Shown here: positions 21,481 to 33,120 of the stretch, piece by piece | Layout of the letters: each line of letters starts with the position of its first letter | How positions within the stretch are numbered: the first letter of the stretch is position 1 | Origin: Culex pipiens pallens | Taxonomy: Eukaryota > Arthropoda > Insecta > Diptera > Culicidae | Direction: 5' to 3' | DNA length: 64,000 nt | NCBI RefSeq assembly: GCF_016801865.2 | Contig: NC_068938.1 | Span: forward strand, 127,513,823 to 127,577,822 | The notes under the pieces: generated by a model | Told to the model about the DNA's origin: nothing | What the model saw: the letters and a program-made list of their open reading frames with translations, nothing else | Database searches by the model: none | Position numbers and translations under genes: made by a program

Positions 21481-22732
21481 TAAACTGTAGATTTTCTTTT
21501 CTATTAGGGAGAGATACTTTATTCTCAAGGCAACAGTTGTATGTTTCAGTTTAAATAAATTTCATTTTGTTAGTTTTGGATTTTGAAAAAAAAAACTGTT
21601 AAATCTTAGACAGCCAGCTGTGAGAAATTGAACAAATGGATTCAATTTGTTTCGACAACCTATCCAACAACCTATCCCAATTGCTGCTAACCGTTTGAAT
21701 TTTAAACATTATCAGAAATGCTATTAATCATATTTAATTGGTCAGTGTTACACTTTAGGTACCGACTACTAAATGAAAAATAATACCTGCTCAGAAAATT
21801 TAACGTCAAAAATAAAATCTTTTAAAATGAGCAGCTATTTAGAATTTAAAAAAAACCTGATTTTAATCGTTGTATTTTTTGCGTTGTCTGATATTTTGTC
21901 CATCGATTCCTTGTGTCCGAATAATCATTTTTGCATCATGAGTTCCTTAACACAAGTCTCCATAAAAATTTGGGGGCTGTCCATAGAAAAGTACTTTGAA
22001 AATATTTGAAAATCTGTACCTCGAGTTGGAATTTTCCAATCGATTTTGTGTCTTTGCAAAAGTTGTTTTTTTATGATAAGGACTTTTCAGAAAAAATACA
22101 TATTTTTGATTACTTTCTATCACAAAAACTCAATTTTGGCAAGCTTTACTCCTGTCGATCATTTTTTGGTACGTTTTAGTACACAAAAAGTGTTAACTTT
22201 TGATTTTGAGCTATTATAGGGTATGAAGGACTTTTTTTGGTTAAGGTATGATCTTTCTATGACATAGATTATATTATTTGGCCACATTGAAATGTAAGTC
22301 GTGATTTCAAAAAAGTGTCAAAAAAATTCCATAAAGTTGAGAAAATTTGACGCTAGTTGAAAATGCAAGGTCAATTGCGTAGAACTTGGAAAACTTATTT
22401 TTAGTAATTTTCATTCTTTTCCAGGCCATATCACAGCAAACAAAGCAAAAATGGGATCAACAATGTCGAAAAAATAAATTACAAATAATTTTCTAAGCTT
22501 TAAGAATAATGTTTTTTCAAAGATAGACAAGGATGAGCCTTATTTCAAATAATTGAAAAAAGGCAACATTGTTGAATGATTTAGCCAAAAAATGACTATA
22601 CTAAAATATCGAAATTTTTTAAAAATGATTTTCGATTTTAAATTCTATTGCACATCAAAAAACGATTTTTCTTTTCATTTAAGAAAAAGTCAAAACTTGT
22701 CAAAAAAAAAAAACAAAAAATCATACCCTACA
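21481..22732. other. AT-rich intergenic DNA
   Basis: No gene. tagggtatga near 22216 and tcataccctaca near 22721 are inverted and bracket about 500 bp, which may be another decayed element. 21950-22080 recalls the diverged repeat at 8160 and 13215. Confidence 0.4.
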
Positions 22733-22979
22733 CTGTCCCTGATCGCATAAATGTCCCATATGCATTTTCATCGATTTCGAGTTATTGATGCAGTTTGGTT
22801 CAATATCGTATGCTCTTTCAAAAGAGTTTACAACATCCAGTACTTTGTTCTAGAAATCAAGAGATAACCCAGTTTTTCGCGAAAACTTAACACGTAGCCT
22901 TATGTATGGGACAAACTTCAAATGCGTTTTTCTCAGCTTGCTGTTTTTGCATATGGGACATTCATGCGAACATGGGCAG
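22733..22979. mobile_element. 247-bp MITE (family D), copy 2
   Basis: Same ends as copy 1 (left CTGTCCCTGATCGCATAAATG). Flanked by TACA at 22729-22732 and 22980-22983. Nearly the same length as copy 1, with scattered substitutions. Confidence 0.91.
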
Positions 22980-22983
22980 TACA

Positions 22984-23191
22984 GCTCTAAAGTTGTCACT
23001 TTTGCTATGGACAGCTCCTAATTTTTGCAAAATCTGAAAAATTAAATGAAATATTATGGTATGTTTTTAAAGCAAAATATATTTAACCTTTTTGAGGTAA
23101 AAATATTACTATGGTTTCATTTAAGCAAGGCCAAAAAATGTATAGAAAATGGAGACTCTTTGGAATTTTTTTCTGATGCATCAAACTTACT
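22984..23191. other. spacer
   Basis: AT-rich; nothing recognised. Confidence 0.5.
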
Positions 23192-23729
23192 TTTGCCTTC
23201 CTCACTGAGGTAAGGCTATAATCCTGCTCTAAAAATGAACTTTTTATTAAAAGCTCAAAGGTTCACCTTCATGTATACATATCGACTCAGAATCAAAAAG
23301 TGAACTAATGTCTGTGTGTGTGTATGTGTGTATGTGTGTGTGTTTTTTTTTTTTTTACAAGATTGGAATTTGCTATCAGACACCTGAGAATTCATTTCTC
23401 AGGTATTGTGGGGTTGGGAAAACAAAAAGAGTTTTCCCGACCCACTAAACCAGTCCTTGAACGCCGTGCCCTTTTCCCCCCGGGACCACCTTTCGGTATA
23501 ACTTCGGGGAGAGGCGTTGCATTTTCTGCACTAGTCTACTTACAGGATCCATGCCGGGTGCTAGAACCATTTCCTGTTCTACATACATATGAGTCCATGC
23601 GAGGGTTTAACCGCGCCCAAGAATCGCGTTGCTTTTGATCGGTTAGTCATATGCAGCCCTCTCCTTGGACCATCGAGACGTGTACCGATTTGGTAGAGCC
23701 AACCGTCATAACGTGCTCTCCTTCACAGC

Positions 23730-24004
23730 CAGGGATGCCACATGGTTTTTTAAAATGTCTGTGAAAAAGTCTGTGTATGTCTGTGTCTTTGTCTAAAATT
23801 TAAATAAATCAATTTACAGTCATAGAAATCTATCAAAGATTGTGTTTTTAAGCATTCAAAGACTAACGAAATAAGTTTCGATTGATATTTTAACAAAATA
23901 ACAATTTAATGAAGTTTTTAAAAAGTCTGTGTACCTCAAAAATTGTCTGACACGAGCTCAAATGTCTGTGAAACACAGACAAATCTGTGTATCTGGCATC
24001 CCTG
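23730..24004. mobile_element. hAT-type MITE, 275 bp, 8-bp target duplication
   Basis: Ends CAGGGATGCCA (left) and TGGCATCCCTG (right), an 11-bp perfect inverted repeat. Flanked by TTCACAGC at 23722-23729 and again at 24005-24012. An 8-bp duplication with CAGGG termini is the signature of the hAT superfamily. The interior repeats the word tctgtg many times and has no coding capacity. It sits in the 3' UTR of the R1-clade fragment. Confidence 0.93.
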
Positions 24005-24039
24005 TTCACAGCCACACTCGTGGGTTTTCGACTAGGCTT

Positions 24040-24829
24040 CTAGTCGTTCCTCCTCTGGTCGTCTCTCCATTTCCGCTGGAGAGCCGAAGTGATCTGCGTC
24101 ACCGCTCCGACGACCGCATTCCACTTGGCGATGTCGCTGCACATTCTTCGCACCACATTATCCGGGCTGGTGTCTGCTCCGATAATGGCCAGCATTTCGC
24201 TTCGCGCTGCCTCGAAGCGAGGGCAGCTGAACACCACGTGCTCCGGTGTTTCCTCGCAATCGACGCAGTCCGGACAGAGAGGAGACTCTGCATGTCCGAA
24301 CCTGTGCAGGTACTTCCTGAAGCAGCCATGGCCCGACAGGAACTGTGTGAGGTGGAAGGTGACCTCTCCATGCCTTCTGCTCACCCACGTGGATACGGAC
24401 GGGATAAGCCGATGCGTCCATCTGCCTTTCTCCGTGGTGTCCCACTCACGTTGCCACCTTGCCAGCGATTCGGCTTTCGCAGCTTCCCGGATACCTCTCG
24501 TGCCTCTCCGGGTGTAGCGCACGGTGTCCTCCTCCAGTGTGATGCCGATGGGGATCATTCCGGCTATGACGCCAACTGCTTGCGACGAAATGGTCCTGTA
24601 CGCGCTTGCAACCCGCATGGCCATCAGTCTCTGCGTTCTGTCGAGCAGCGCTCGATTTCGCTTCGTCCCCAGCGCCGTCCACCATACCGGTCCGCCGTAC
24701 CTAAGTATGGACGTCGCGACACTTGCCAAGAGGCGGCGCCTACTGCTCCTGGGTCCAGCGTTGTTCGGCATAATCCTCGACAGTGCCATGATCGCCTTAG
24801 TCGCCTTCTCGCAGGCGTAATCGATTTGC
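24040..24829 (-). pseudogene. R1-clade ORF2 C-terminal fragment
   Basis: About 263 codons stay open on minus from QIDYACEKATKAIMALSRIM to the stop at 24040-24042. R1-type landmarks are RSSRRRLLASVATSILRYG (after the polymerase core), RTQRLMAMRVASAYRTIS, HLTQFLSGHGCFRKYLHRFG and the C-terminal zinc knuckle CPDCVDCEETPEHVVFSCPR. R1-clade elements copy themselves by target-primed reverse transcription; this piece holds only the tail of the protein, with no polymerase or endonuclease. The intact frame suggests a fairly young insertion. A 314-aa antisense frame on plus is a shadow of this GC-rich coding DNA. Confidence 0.87.
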
Positions 24830-25467
24830 GTGTGTATGTGTGTGTGTATGTGTGTATGTATGTATGTATGTGACCAAAATTCTCACTGAGTTTTCTCAGC
24901 ACTGGCTGAACCGATTTTGATCAAACCAGTTGCAATCGACTTGGTATAGGGTCCCATACATCGCTATTGAATTGTTTGAAGTTTCGATAACTAGTTCAAA
25001 AGTTATGTATAAAAATGTGTTTTCATATATATCCGGATCTGATTTATATGCATGTAAACGATATCCGGATCCATCATCCGACCCATCGTTGATTAGGTAA
25101 TCGAAAGACCTTTCCAACGAATCCACAACGTTGCAGATCTGGCAACCCTGTCTCGAGTTATGACCACTTAAGTGTTATTTATGTACTTTTTTGAAGCCGG
25201 ATCTTACTTAAATGTATGTAAACGATGTCCGGATCCATCATCCGACCCATCGTTGGTTAGGTAATCGAGAGACCTTTCCAACGAGTCCACAACATTGAAG
25301 ATTTGGCAACCCTGTCTCAAGTTATGACCACTTAAATTATATCTGTGTATTTATTTTTCTAGATCTAAAAAAATAGCTGAAATATGTGTCCAAACCACTC
25401 ATATTACTTATTGTTGGTAAAAAGTGAGAAAGGCATCTACCACATAGGTGGATTAAGTTAGTTTTTT

Positions 25468-25914
25468 GTCAATATACTACACATTTATTTGAATTAGAAG
25501 TTTGCAAAATTAAGTTTAGATAAGTTTTATATAAAATATCGAGAGTTATATAAACTTTTCTACTAAGAAGTAAGTAAACTTGATATTCAATACAAATTAT
25601 TTTTTAATCAGTCAAGGATGCCTATTTGAAGTTAGAACACTGGATTTATGGTCAACAAATAATTGTATTTATGTTAATTTTTCGAAAGGTGTACAAACTT
25701 TTTTTGCACCTTTGTTTGATTTTTGTAATAGTTTTTGTTATATAACTATTAATACAAATAATCTTTTCATGAGCATTTTGTAGCAAAATGTTCGACATGA
25801 GTTTCTGAACAAAACGTAGTACTTGGTTTCTTTTAAGCTTTAAATTGTTTGCATGTTTCATTACAAAATCTGCATAGTGCCCATGGAGTGTAAATACTTT
25901 TTTTTAACATACTG
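25468..25914. mobile_element. single arm of a Tc1/mariner-type foldback element (family E)
   Basis: Matches the right arm of the foldback element at 60337-61870 from about 61450 to its end: gtcaaggatgcctattt, gtacaaactttttttgcacc, gaacaaaacgtagtac, gcatagtgccca, gtaaatac..acatactg. It ends at CTG next to TA (25915-25916). It abuts the end of family A copy 2. The opposite arm is absent, so this is a truncated or deleted copy. Confidence 0.85.
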
Positions 25915-25916
25915 TA

Positions 25917-28325
25917 GATAGAAGTTAGTCTTTAAAATGTCCTCCGTTTTGGTCAATACAGCGATTAGTTACAAGGAAAATCGAAAGAAAACTTGATATT
26001 GTTCTGCCCCCCCCCCAGGGGGGGGGGAAGTAGTTAAAATCACAACTTTATTTTTGGTGAATCGATTTACTTTGCTTTGCTATACCGAGATATCAACACA
26101 CAGTATTGTGTTTTTTTATCTCTCCAAAGAATGCTCCATATGATTAAAATTAATTGGCATTTTAAAGCACAAACAACTCATTCTCCTCACCGCAAGCAAA
26201 TTAAAACAACTACACCAGTTTGACTCAATCGATCGGGGTACTGACATGAGAGAGGGAGGTCCGTTGCACAAACAATACCCCGCCCAGCAGTTAATTTATC
26301 ATGAATGAGCCGATTCATAACGGGCATACTGCAGCAGCCATAATGAGCTCTTCACTTGTGCTTCCACCCACCGGCTTGACGCTCCTGACTGGAAATGCAA
26401 ACACTGCCATCGATGCAGACAAACAATTGAATTATTATCATCATTACTGTCAATATTATAGCATGTAACGATATGTAATCGGTGGCATTCCAACGGGTAG
26501 TGAGAAGGGGGGTTGGGCATAAATCCGATTTCTCGCCAATCATTCAATTTTGCAACGGTGAATTAAATTTTAACTGATTGATAAAAAGATAATTTACATT
26601 GGCCCTTCCTTTCGCCCCATCCCCGTTTAAATCTGGATGATGTTGCACTTTTTACCGTAATTGTTTCAACCCTCGCAACTCTGCCCTTCTGGTTGATCCG
26701 GAATTCGCTAGCCCGGAAGGCATTGATCATAATCGGTTTTTGGCTTCGAACCCAGTTCAGTTCTGGCAAAATTGTTATTTAATGAATGGAATGTGGCTGT
26801 GTGTGGCACTGGGGCTGCTGTCATTTGGGCCAAAAACTCTGTTTGTACGAATGTATGCATCGAATCAATTAGCTCAAGCTGACCGCAAATTCAGTGGCAT
26901 CCAAGCCGGATTATGGCCGGATGACCTCAAAAGAACAGTGTGTTCGAGGGAGACTAGGGTTGGGAGGTTGAAGTCTGTGGTTGAAATTTGTTGATATTTT
27001 TTTGTGGTTTCCAAAATTGATAATATGAACTCTAAATCCACATGACCCGCATTCTGAAGTTTGTTTGCAAATTCTTAAAAACATGCTATCATTTTTAAAT
27101 CAAGCTTTTCAGAATATATTTTAAATAAACTTTAATGTGACATAAAAAGATGAGCTGAACCCTAACACCTTTCAACATATCCCAGGTCATGACTCTCTAC
27201 CCCCACAATCGAACGCCGATCAATCAAATCAACTCGGTCGCGAGTGTCGAGTCTGATCGGTGCGCGATTGAGTTTATTATTTCAACCGGTTTTTAATTAC
27301 CTTTGTTTGTCGGGATTCGTGATTTGCGTTATCAATCAGGCCACACCAGCCTCCACTCCGCACAACATTAATGATGAACGATTGATCGAATCTGGTTTCA
27401 AATTCATCTCCATCGTCGCTGCAGCGGAACTTATGCCGCCGCTCGATGACATCGAACAGGTCGTTTGAAGTAGACGCCTTGATTGCTTTCCCTTTTTGTT
27501 AAGGCCTAAGGGTTGACGTCGAAGGGGGTGCGTGAGGACTTGCGGCAAAAAATTATGCCGGCTCTCTTGTACGTCACACTTTGCCATTCTTGTGGAGATT
27601 TTTTTTTATCCTGGCACGAGTTGGCAACACAATGGCAAGAACGAGCCTCCCCTTAACCGTGAAGAAGAAAACCGTAAGGAAGCAATGTGCACCGGAAGGA
27701 CGTCATCAATATTTCAGAGCGACTTGAAGAGTCTTTTTTTCGTTTCTTTTTGTACGCAAAAGGATGAGTTCGAGAATGGCGTATAAACGACGCGTACTTG
27801 AAGGCAAATTTGTGAAGTTTAAGTTGGTTCTTGTTGGGAGGGACGAGGACCGTGTTCGCACGTGGTATTTTAAAGACGGAAGTTTTAGTTCAAAAGAACA
27901 ATTTTAAAAATTTTAAATAGAAAATAAATTTAATTAAATAAATTTTAAAAACTTACGGCCAAAATTTCTAAAACTCATAAGCCCAAAATATAAAAGTCCA
28001 AAATACACAAAAAAAAAACAAAAAAATGACCAAAGTACCAAAGAATTCCTAAAACCAACAAAAAAAAACAAATCAAAAGGAAAAAAGACCAAACGACCTG
28101 AACTACTAAAGGCTAAAAGAGCAATAGAGCAAAACAACAAATGTACAAAATTACATGGATAAACAATAGAACGATATTTTTCAAACAGAATGACAGGGTG
28201 AGAACGCCAAAGAAAAAACAAAGCTATACAAAAAGGAACAAAGGTATTGAAAAGACAATATAAGTGAAACAAAAAAGAAAAATACAAGAAAAAACTAATC
28301 AGATAATTGAAAGAGAAAAACAATG
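25917..28325. other. intergenic, no gene recognised
   Basis: Contains a C10-A-G10 palindrome at 26007-26027. Frames at 27244-27786 and elsewhere are short and overlap antisense frames. 27890-28325 is A-rich low complexity, which opens a meaningless Phe-rich minus-strand frame. Confidence 0.5.
26007..26027. repeat. C10-A-G10 homopolymer palindrome
   Basis: Ten C, one A, ten G in immediate succession. Able to form a hairpin or a G-quadruplex on either strand, and prone to sequencing length error. Confidence 0.9.
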
Positions 28326-28800
28326 ATAAAAAAACGTCATTTGAAAATGAAAAACTTATTTCAATTATATAAACTTAAAAAAAACATAATTCCTACAAAA
28401 AAAAAATATTTTTTTTTTGTTTTAACCAAATTAAGTGTTTTTTTTTTATTTTTGGAAATTGTAATTGTAATTTTTTTAAATGAAAAAAAATGATAAAATT
28501 GTAAAAGCTTATATTTTTTGAAATTGTAATTTAAAAAAAACTGTAAAAAATCTAAAAATTGTTAAAAATTGTAAAAATTGTAAAAAAATGTAAAAAATTG
28601 TAAAATACTGTTAAAAAATTGTAAAAAAATGGAAAAAATCTAAAAAATGCTAAATTATTTTAAAATTTGTTGAAATTTGTTAAAATTTGTTAAAAATTTG
28701 AAAATAATAGTTAGAATTTGAAAAAAAAATTAAAATTTGTAAAAATTTGTTGAAATTTGTTGAAATTTATAAAAATTTGTCAAAATTGGTTTAAATTTCA
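28326..28800. repeat. degenerate A/T simple repeat
   Basis: Oligo-A/T text grading into ttgtaaaaaat and ttaaaatttg units of about 10 bp. A looser forerunner of the arrays at 29.2 and 33.1 kb. Confidence 0.7.
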
Positions 28801-28802
28801 TA

Positions 28803-29155
28803 AGGCTGGTACAAATATTTTTAAAAGTTTTTGTCATCCCCCCCCCCTTCAAATTGGCCCGAAAAATCAGGGGGCAAAAAAAATATTTTTACAATAAACT
28901 TCAAAATTTCATTGAAAATTCAAGGGCAACCAGCTGAAATCAAATTAAAATACATTCTCCTGCGTTTAAAATCATTTTTAGCATGTTTGGGTTTATTAAA
29001 AAATCTTAAGATTTTTTGAAAATTTTCGATGCAAAATCTTTTTTTTTCGATACAATTTTTGTTTTTGTCAGATCTTAGATTTTTTGAAAACTAATGATTG
29101 CAAAACAACTGAACTAGTGTAAAATGCATTTTAAAACACACACAAGATTATGGCT
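28803..29155. repeat. family C repeat, copy
   Basis: aggctggtacaaat at the left end, followed by a C run, cagggggca, cctgcgtttaaaatcat and, near the right end, caactgaactagtgtaaaatgc. This matches the complement of 55175-55508. The right terminus is eroded. Confidence 0.8.
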
Positions 29156-29204
29156 TGTTATTTAAATTTTTATATTTTTTTATTTTTTTTTTAAAATAAG
29201 TTTA

Positions 29205-30080
29205 AATTTGTTAAAATTTGTTAAAATTTGTTTGAATTTGTAAAAATTAGTTAAAATTAGTTGAAAATAGTTAAAGTTAGTTAAAATTAGTTAAAATTAG
29301 TTACAATTAGATAAAATTAGTAAAAATTAGTTAAAATTAGTTTAAATAAGTTAAAATTAGTTTAAAATTAGTTGAAATTAGTAAAAATTAGTTAAAATTA
29401 GTTAAAATTAGTAAAATTAGATAAAATTAGTTAAAATTTAATAAAATTAGTTAAAATAATTTTAAATTTGTTAAAATTTGTTAAAATTTGTCAAAATTTG
29501 TTAAAATTTGTTAAAATTTGTTAAAATTTGTTAAAATTTGTAAAAATTTGTAATTTTTTTTTAAAAATTGTAAAAATTAGTTAAAATTAGTTGAAATTAG
29601 TTAAAGTTAGTTAAAATTAGTTAAAATTAGTTAAAATTAGATAAAATTAGTAAAAATTAGTTAAAATTAGTTAAAATTAGTTAAAATTAGTTAAAATTAG
29701 TAAAATTAATTAAAATTAGTTAAAAATTAAATAAAATTAGTTAAAATTAAATAAAATTAGTTAAAATAATTTTATATTTGTTAAAATTTGTTAAAATTTG
29801 TTAAAATTTGTTAAATTTTGTTAAAATTTGTTAAAATTTGTCAAAATTTGTTTAATTTTTAAAAAAAAATTAAGTTTGTAATTTTTTTTTAAACTTGTTA
29901 ACACTTGTTAAAAGTTGTTAAAATTTGTTGAAATTTGTTAAAATTTGTCAAAATTTGTTAAAAATTTGTAAAAATTTGTAAAAAATTGTTAAAATTTGTT
30001 AAAATTCGTTAAAATTTGTAAAAATTGTTAAAATTTGTTTAAATTTGTTTAAATTTGCAAAAAAAATTTAAAATTTGTTA
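29205..30080. repeat. 10-bp minisatellite, (ttagttaaaa)n and (ttgttaaaat)n blocks
   Basis: Alternating blocks: ttaaaatttg at 29205-29250, ttagttaaaa at 29260-29450, ttaaaatttg at 29460-29550, ttagttaaaa at 29575-29760, ttaaaatttg at 29770-30080. The two block types share the AAAATT core and swap the adjoining bases. The block order A-B-A-B-A suggests duplication of a compound segment. Confidence 0.93.
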
Positions 30081-30099
30081 AATTTGCTTAAATTAAAAA

Positions 30100-30205
30100 A
30101 AAACATTTATTCAAGATTCCTTTTCCAAAAAAAAATCATAAAAGCAAAAAAAAAACATTTATTCAAGATTCCTTTTCCAAAAAAAAAATCATAAAAGCAA
30201 AAAAA
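30100..30205. repeat. 52-bp tandem duplication
   Basis: aacatttattcaagattcc..ttttccaaaaa..atcataaaagc occurs twice in direct succession (about 30104 and 30155), differing in A-run length. Confidence 0.9.
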
Positions 30206-32415
30206 AAAAACAAATGCATGAAATCGATTTTACGACCGACTAGCAACTTCGTCGCAAAACACCACCCTTTCCAATGGCACGTGGCTCCCCATAACCAACT
30301 CTCCTGCCCCATATTTCTCCCGTCCATCGGGGAATTTTTTGATTTATGTCAGTCGATTTTGATCATTTCACCGAGGCAAGCAGCCAGCCCTTGATAACAG
30401 GAAAAATGAAGAAGAAAAAACCCGAAAATGAAATATTACTTCGCGGGAAAAACTTCCGAGAGGCTTTTTTCCTCTCTCCAGTTTGGTTGGATTTTTCTTT
30501 TTATGGGTGGCAACATGATTGAAGGCATCGTTGAGCGAAGGCACACGCGCTTTCGTCGATGGTTTTGAGCTTTCTTTTCCGGCTCGATTTATTTGGGGGG
30601 TGGGCTTGAGCTGAACCTTGGCGGATATTGTCATGATCCATTTCACCTCTGGAATAACAGATGATGTGCTTATTGAATATGTTAAACCTGCCTGCCAGCT
30701 GTGGAAGTTGAATGGAGCAGAAATAACTCAATTAATATTGCTTCCTCCAGGATGTGTTACTTTTGGCTCGGTGCGTGACAATAATAGATTTTTTTTTGTT
30801 TTTCAAATATTATTGTTTAGTAAGCAAAACAATTTCATTTTGATCATGAAAGATTTAAAAAATGGCAGCACTTTCCTTTTGATGGCTTGGCAAACTTTCC
30901 CGAACCCTATTAGCATGCTTACAAAATCTCAGACAAATTATCTTAAGCATCCACTAGCAGGAACCCAATTCGTACAAGGGCTCACAAAAGGTGCAACAAT
31001 GTTCACACGTAAGCTGCTTGCTTTTCAAAAGTCAGCTTTTACGATCAAACGTGTGCTGAAAAGTTTCGAACAACTGACGTGAGACGACACTGTTGTACAG
31101 CCAGTTTTTCCATGTGTTTTTGTGATTGTGTATGTGTGTGTGCGCTTTATTATGGCCCCAATGTTTTTTCCTGGAGGAAAGTTTCTTTTCACCGGAAATG
31201 CTGGCTGGCTGAGCTTTCCTCATTGCCTAAGAGAGAAAGAGTGCGAGCAAAAAAAAAAAAACGAAAGGAAAATTGCACACTGCATGGAGGGCCAAATCGG
31301 GACAAACTTTTTGCTCGTCTGGACAGCGCAAGTGCCCTTAAACCGGAAGAAATAAGGAAGCGAAAGTGTTGAGGAAAAACTCCGACACTTTTGCGAAAAT
31401 CCTGAACATTTTCCAAGAACCAACACTAAGCGAAGCCGGGGCAGGGGTGGGAAAACACGAGGAAAGTTACAACATTTTAACGCTTTTTCTTCTGACACGA
31501 GCAGGATGGACTGAAACTATGACCAAACTCGTTAAACTGTTGGCAATTAATTTTGATTATGATGTTTGCTGTTGAAAACAAACAACGAGGCAAAGAAGAT
31601 GCTGGCAACTCTTCCCTGTTGTGTCCTGTCCTGCGCTCATTTGTGTCTGGTATTTAACGTTTTTGCACTCACTCTCACTCTCACTCTGGAGCTGAATCCT
31701 GTGGCACTGACGGAATAAAGTTCCACCACACATTTGGGTTTTGATTTATAGTGCGTGTTTCGGAGACGACAGGAGCCTAGGATGGCTCATCGGTGAATTT
31801 AGGGATGGTTTTCGTATGGATATTCAGGATGGATTGATTTACAAATTTCATGAAAATTATCTTTCATAAAAATTTGTGGAAAATATATAAATTAAAGGGC
31901 ATGTTGATTTTTTGGTCAAAATTCTTTTAATTTTTCATTCTATCATGGAAACAAATCATTTTGTAAAACTTTCAAAATAATCATGGTAGCTTACTTCCGA
32001 TTAGGGCTGAATTGGAATAATAAGCATTTAGTTATTTGTTTATTGTTTAAAAATACTGTTGTTGCTGACCATTTCAATAAAACCAAACTTCAAAACACAT
32101 TCACTTCAGCGTTATACTAAACCACTCTTAGTTATTGGGAAATTTGTTTATACCTTTTTTATTAACTTTTATGTATTTTGTTCTATTTCCACCAAATTTG
32201 CTGTTTCAAACAATTGAAACTTATTATTTTGTATTATTTTTGAAAAAACTAACTTGATCATTTCGTATTGAGCTATTAAAAACTTGTTTTAGTTAAAAAC
32301 GCCTTTTTGAAGCTGCTGTTATCAAAGTAGGGATATTTGATGAACGAAAGCAAACTAAAAATAATTTTTGAAACAGCTTAAAATTTGTTAAAATTTTACA
32401 AATTTTGTTAAAACT
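30206..32415. other. intergenic, no gene recognised
   Basis: 30220-31750 is GC-richer, with several 60-150 aa frames on both strands. The longest (30618-31082, plus) has no recognisable domain, and its first part overlaps antisense frames. A ctcactct repeat lies at 31668-31686. No splice-supported model was found. Confidence 0.45.
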
Positions 32416-32419
32416 TGAT

Positions 32420-32860
32420 AAGGACATCTTTACACATATTTTTTTGCAATATATGTCACTCGACTCTGATCAAAGTTGAAGGGGGGGGGGGGGAGTATTA
32501 AAATTGAAATTAAGAGCCATCGATTCAACATTTGAATGGAAAAATGTTTTGAAATGCATTATAAACCTGTCCAGTTTCAAAAAATTCAAAAATTTTCTAA
32601 ACTCGGTACTGTTAATTCGATTTTCCGGAAAAAAAAATCTAAACGTTTTTAAGCAATCTCAAACATACTAAAAATAATTATCAACGCAAGAAAATGCAAT
32701 TTAAAATGTTTTCAGCTGATTGCACGTCTATTTCTATTGAAAATTTAAAGTTTTTTGAAAATAAATAATGATTTGCCTCATGATTCTTCGGACCGATTTT
32801 GAAGGACTGGGAAGGGAGCCGACATAATATAAGCTTTGAAAAATATTTGCAACGGCCTGA
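32420..32860. repeat. diverged family C repeat
   Basis: Word order g-run (32481-32494), aatgcaatttaaaatg, cagctgattgcacgtc, attgaaaatttaaag, ttcggaccgattttgaagg corresponds to the family C interior. Highly diverged. Confidence 0.55.
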
Positions 32861-33120
32861 ATTTTGATAATTTTTTTTTAAAATTAGATTTTTTATTTTT
32901 AAATTGATTTTTTTAATTTGTTAAAAATTTGTTGAATATTTGTAAAAAGAACGTTACAATTTGTTGAAATTTGTTAAACATTTTTAAAATTTGCTTAAAA
33001 ATCTGGCAAAAACTGACGTACTTTTTGAGGGGGGGTTCAACCTTGTGTGACAAAGTGTGACATAGGGGGGAGTAGGGGTTAATTTTGGCCGATTTTTGCG
33101 TAACATACTTTATGGATGAC
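32861..33120. other. A/T-rich approach to the minisatellite
   Basis: ttgttaaaat-like words become frequent. Two G6-G7 runs occur at about 33030-33070. No gene. Confidence 0.5.

Larger units (their letters stand above)
23343..24830 (-). mobile_element. 5'-truncated R1-clade non-LTR retrotransposon with poly(A) tail
   Basis: A T14 run at 23343-23356 is the poly(A) tail on minus. Upstream of it lies a 3' UTR interrupted by a hAT-type MITE, then the C-terminal coding part at 24040-24829. The 5' truncation falls in the (GT)n tract of the host element. The copy lacks endonuclease and reverse-transcriptase core. Confidence 0.87.
23192..25467 (-). repeat. family A dispersed element, copy 2, interrupted by an R1 fragment
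   Basis: Left end ttgccttcctcactgaggtaaggc, right end cacataggtggattaagtta. Its (GT)n tract is split: GT text at 23312-23342, the retrotransposon fragment to about 24830, then GT text again to about 24870. After that comes the family core (ctcagcactggctgaaccg) and two units of the 164-bp repeat (gatct at 25136, gattt at 25300, 164 bp apart). Confidence 0.85.

Noticed and set aside
23929..24873. 314-aa plus-strand open frame
   Set aside because: It is antisense to the R1-clade coding fragment, Arg/Ser/Pro-rich, and open only because the coding strand is GC-rich. The right end translates a GT microsatellite.
25652..25861. 69-aa minus-strand frame with a look-alike at 61634-61822 (VLRFVQKLM.NILLQ)
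   Set aside because: The similarity is fully explained by both lying in homologous arms of the family E foldback element. The frame has no domain, and the left arm carries the same DNA inverted. Not a credible protein without codon-level conservation.
27934..28323. 129-aa minus-strand Phe/Leu-rich frame
   Set aside because: Translation of an A-rich low-complexity tract. The apparent membrane segments are a composition artefact.
30618..31082. 154-aa plus-strand frame
   Set aside because: Part overlaps antisense frames, there is no recognisable domain, and a T-rich stretch breaks the coding-like composition. Kept only as intergenic.
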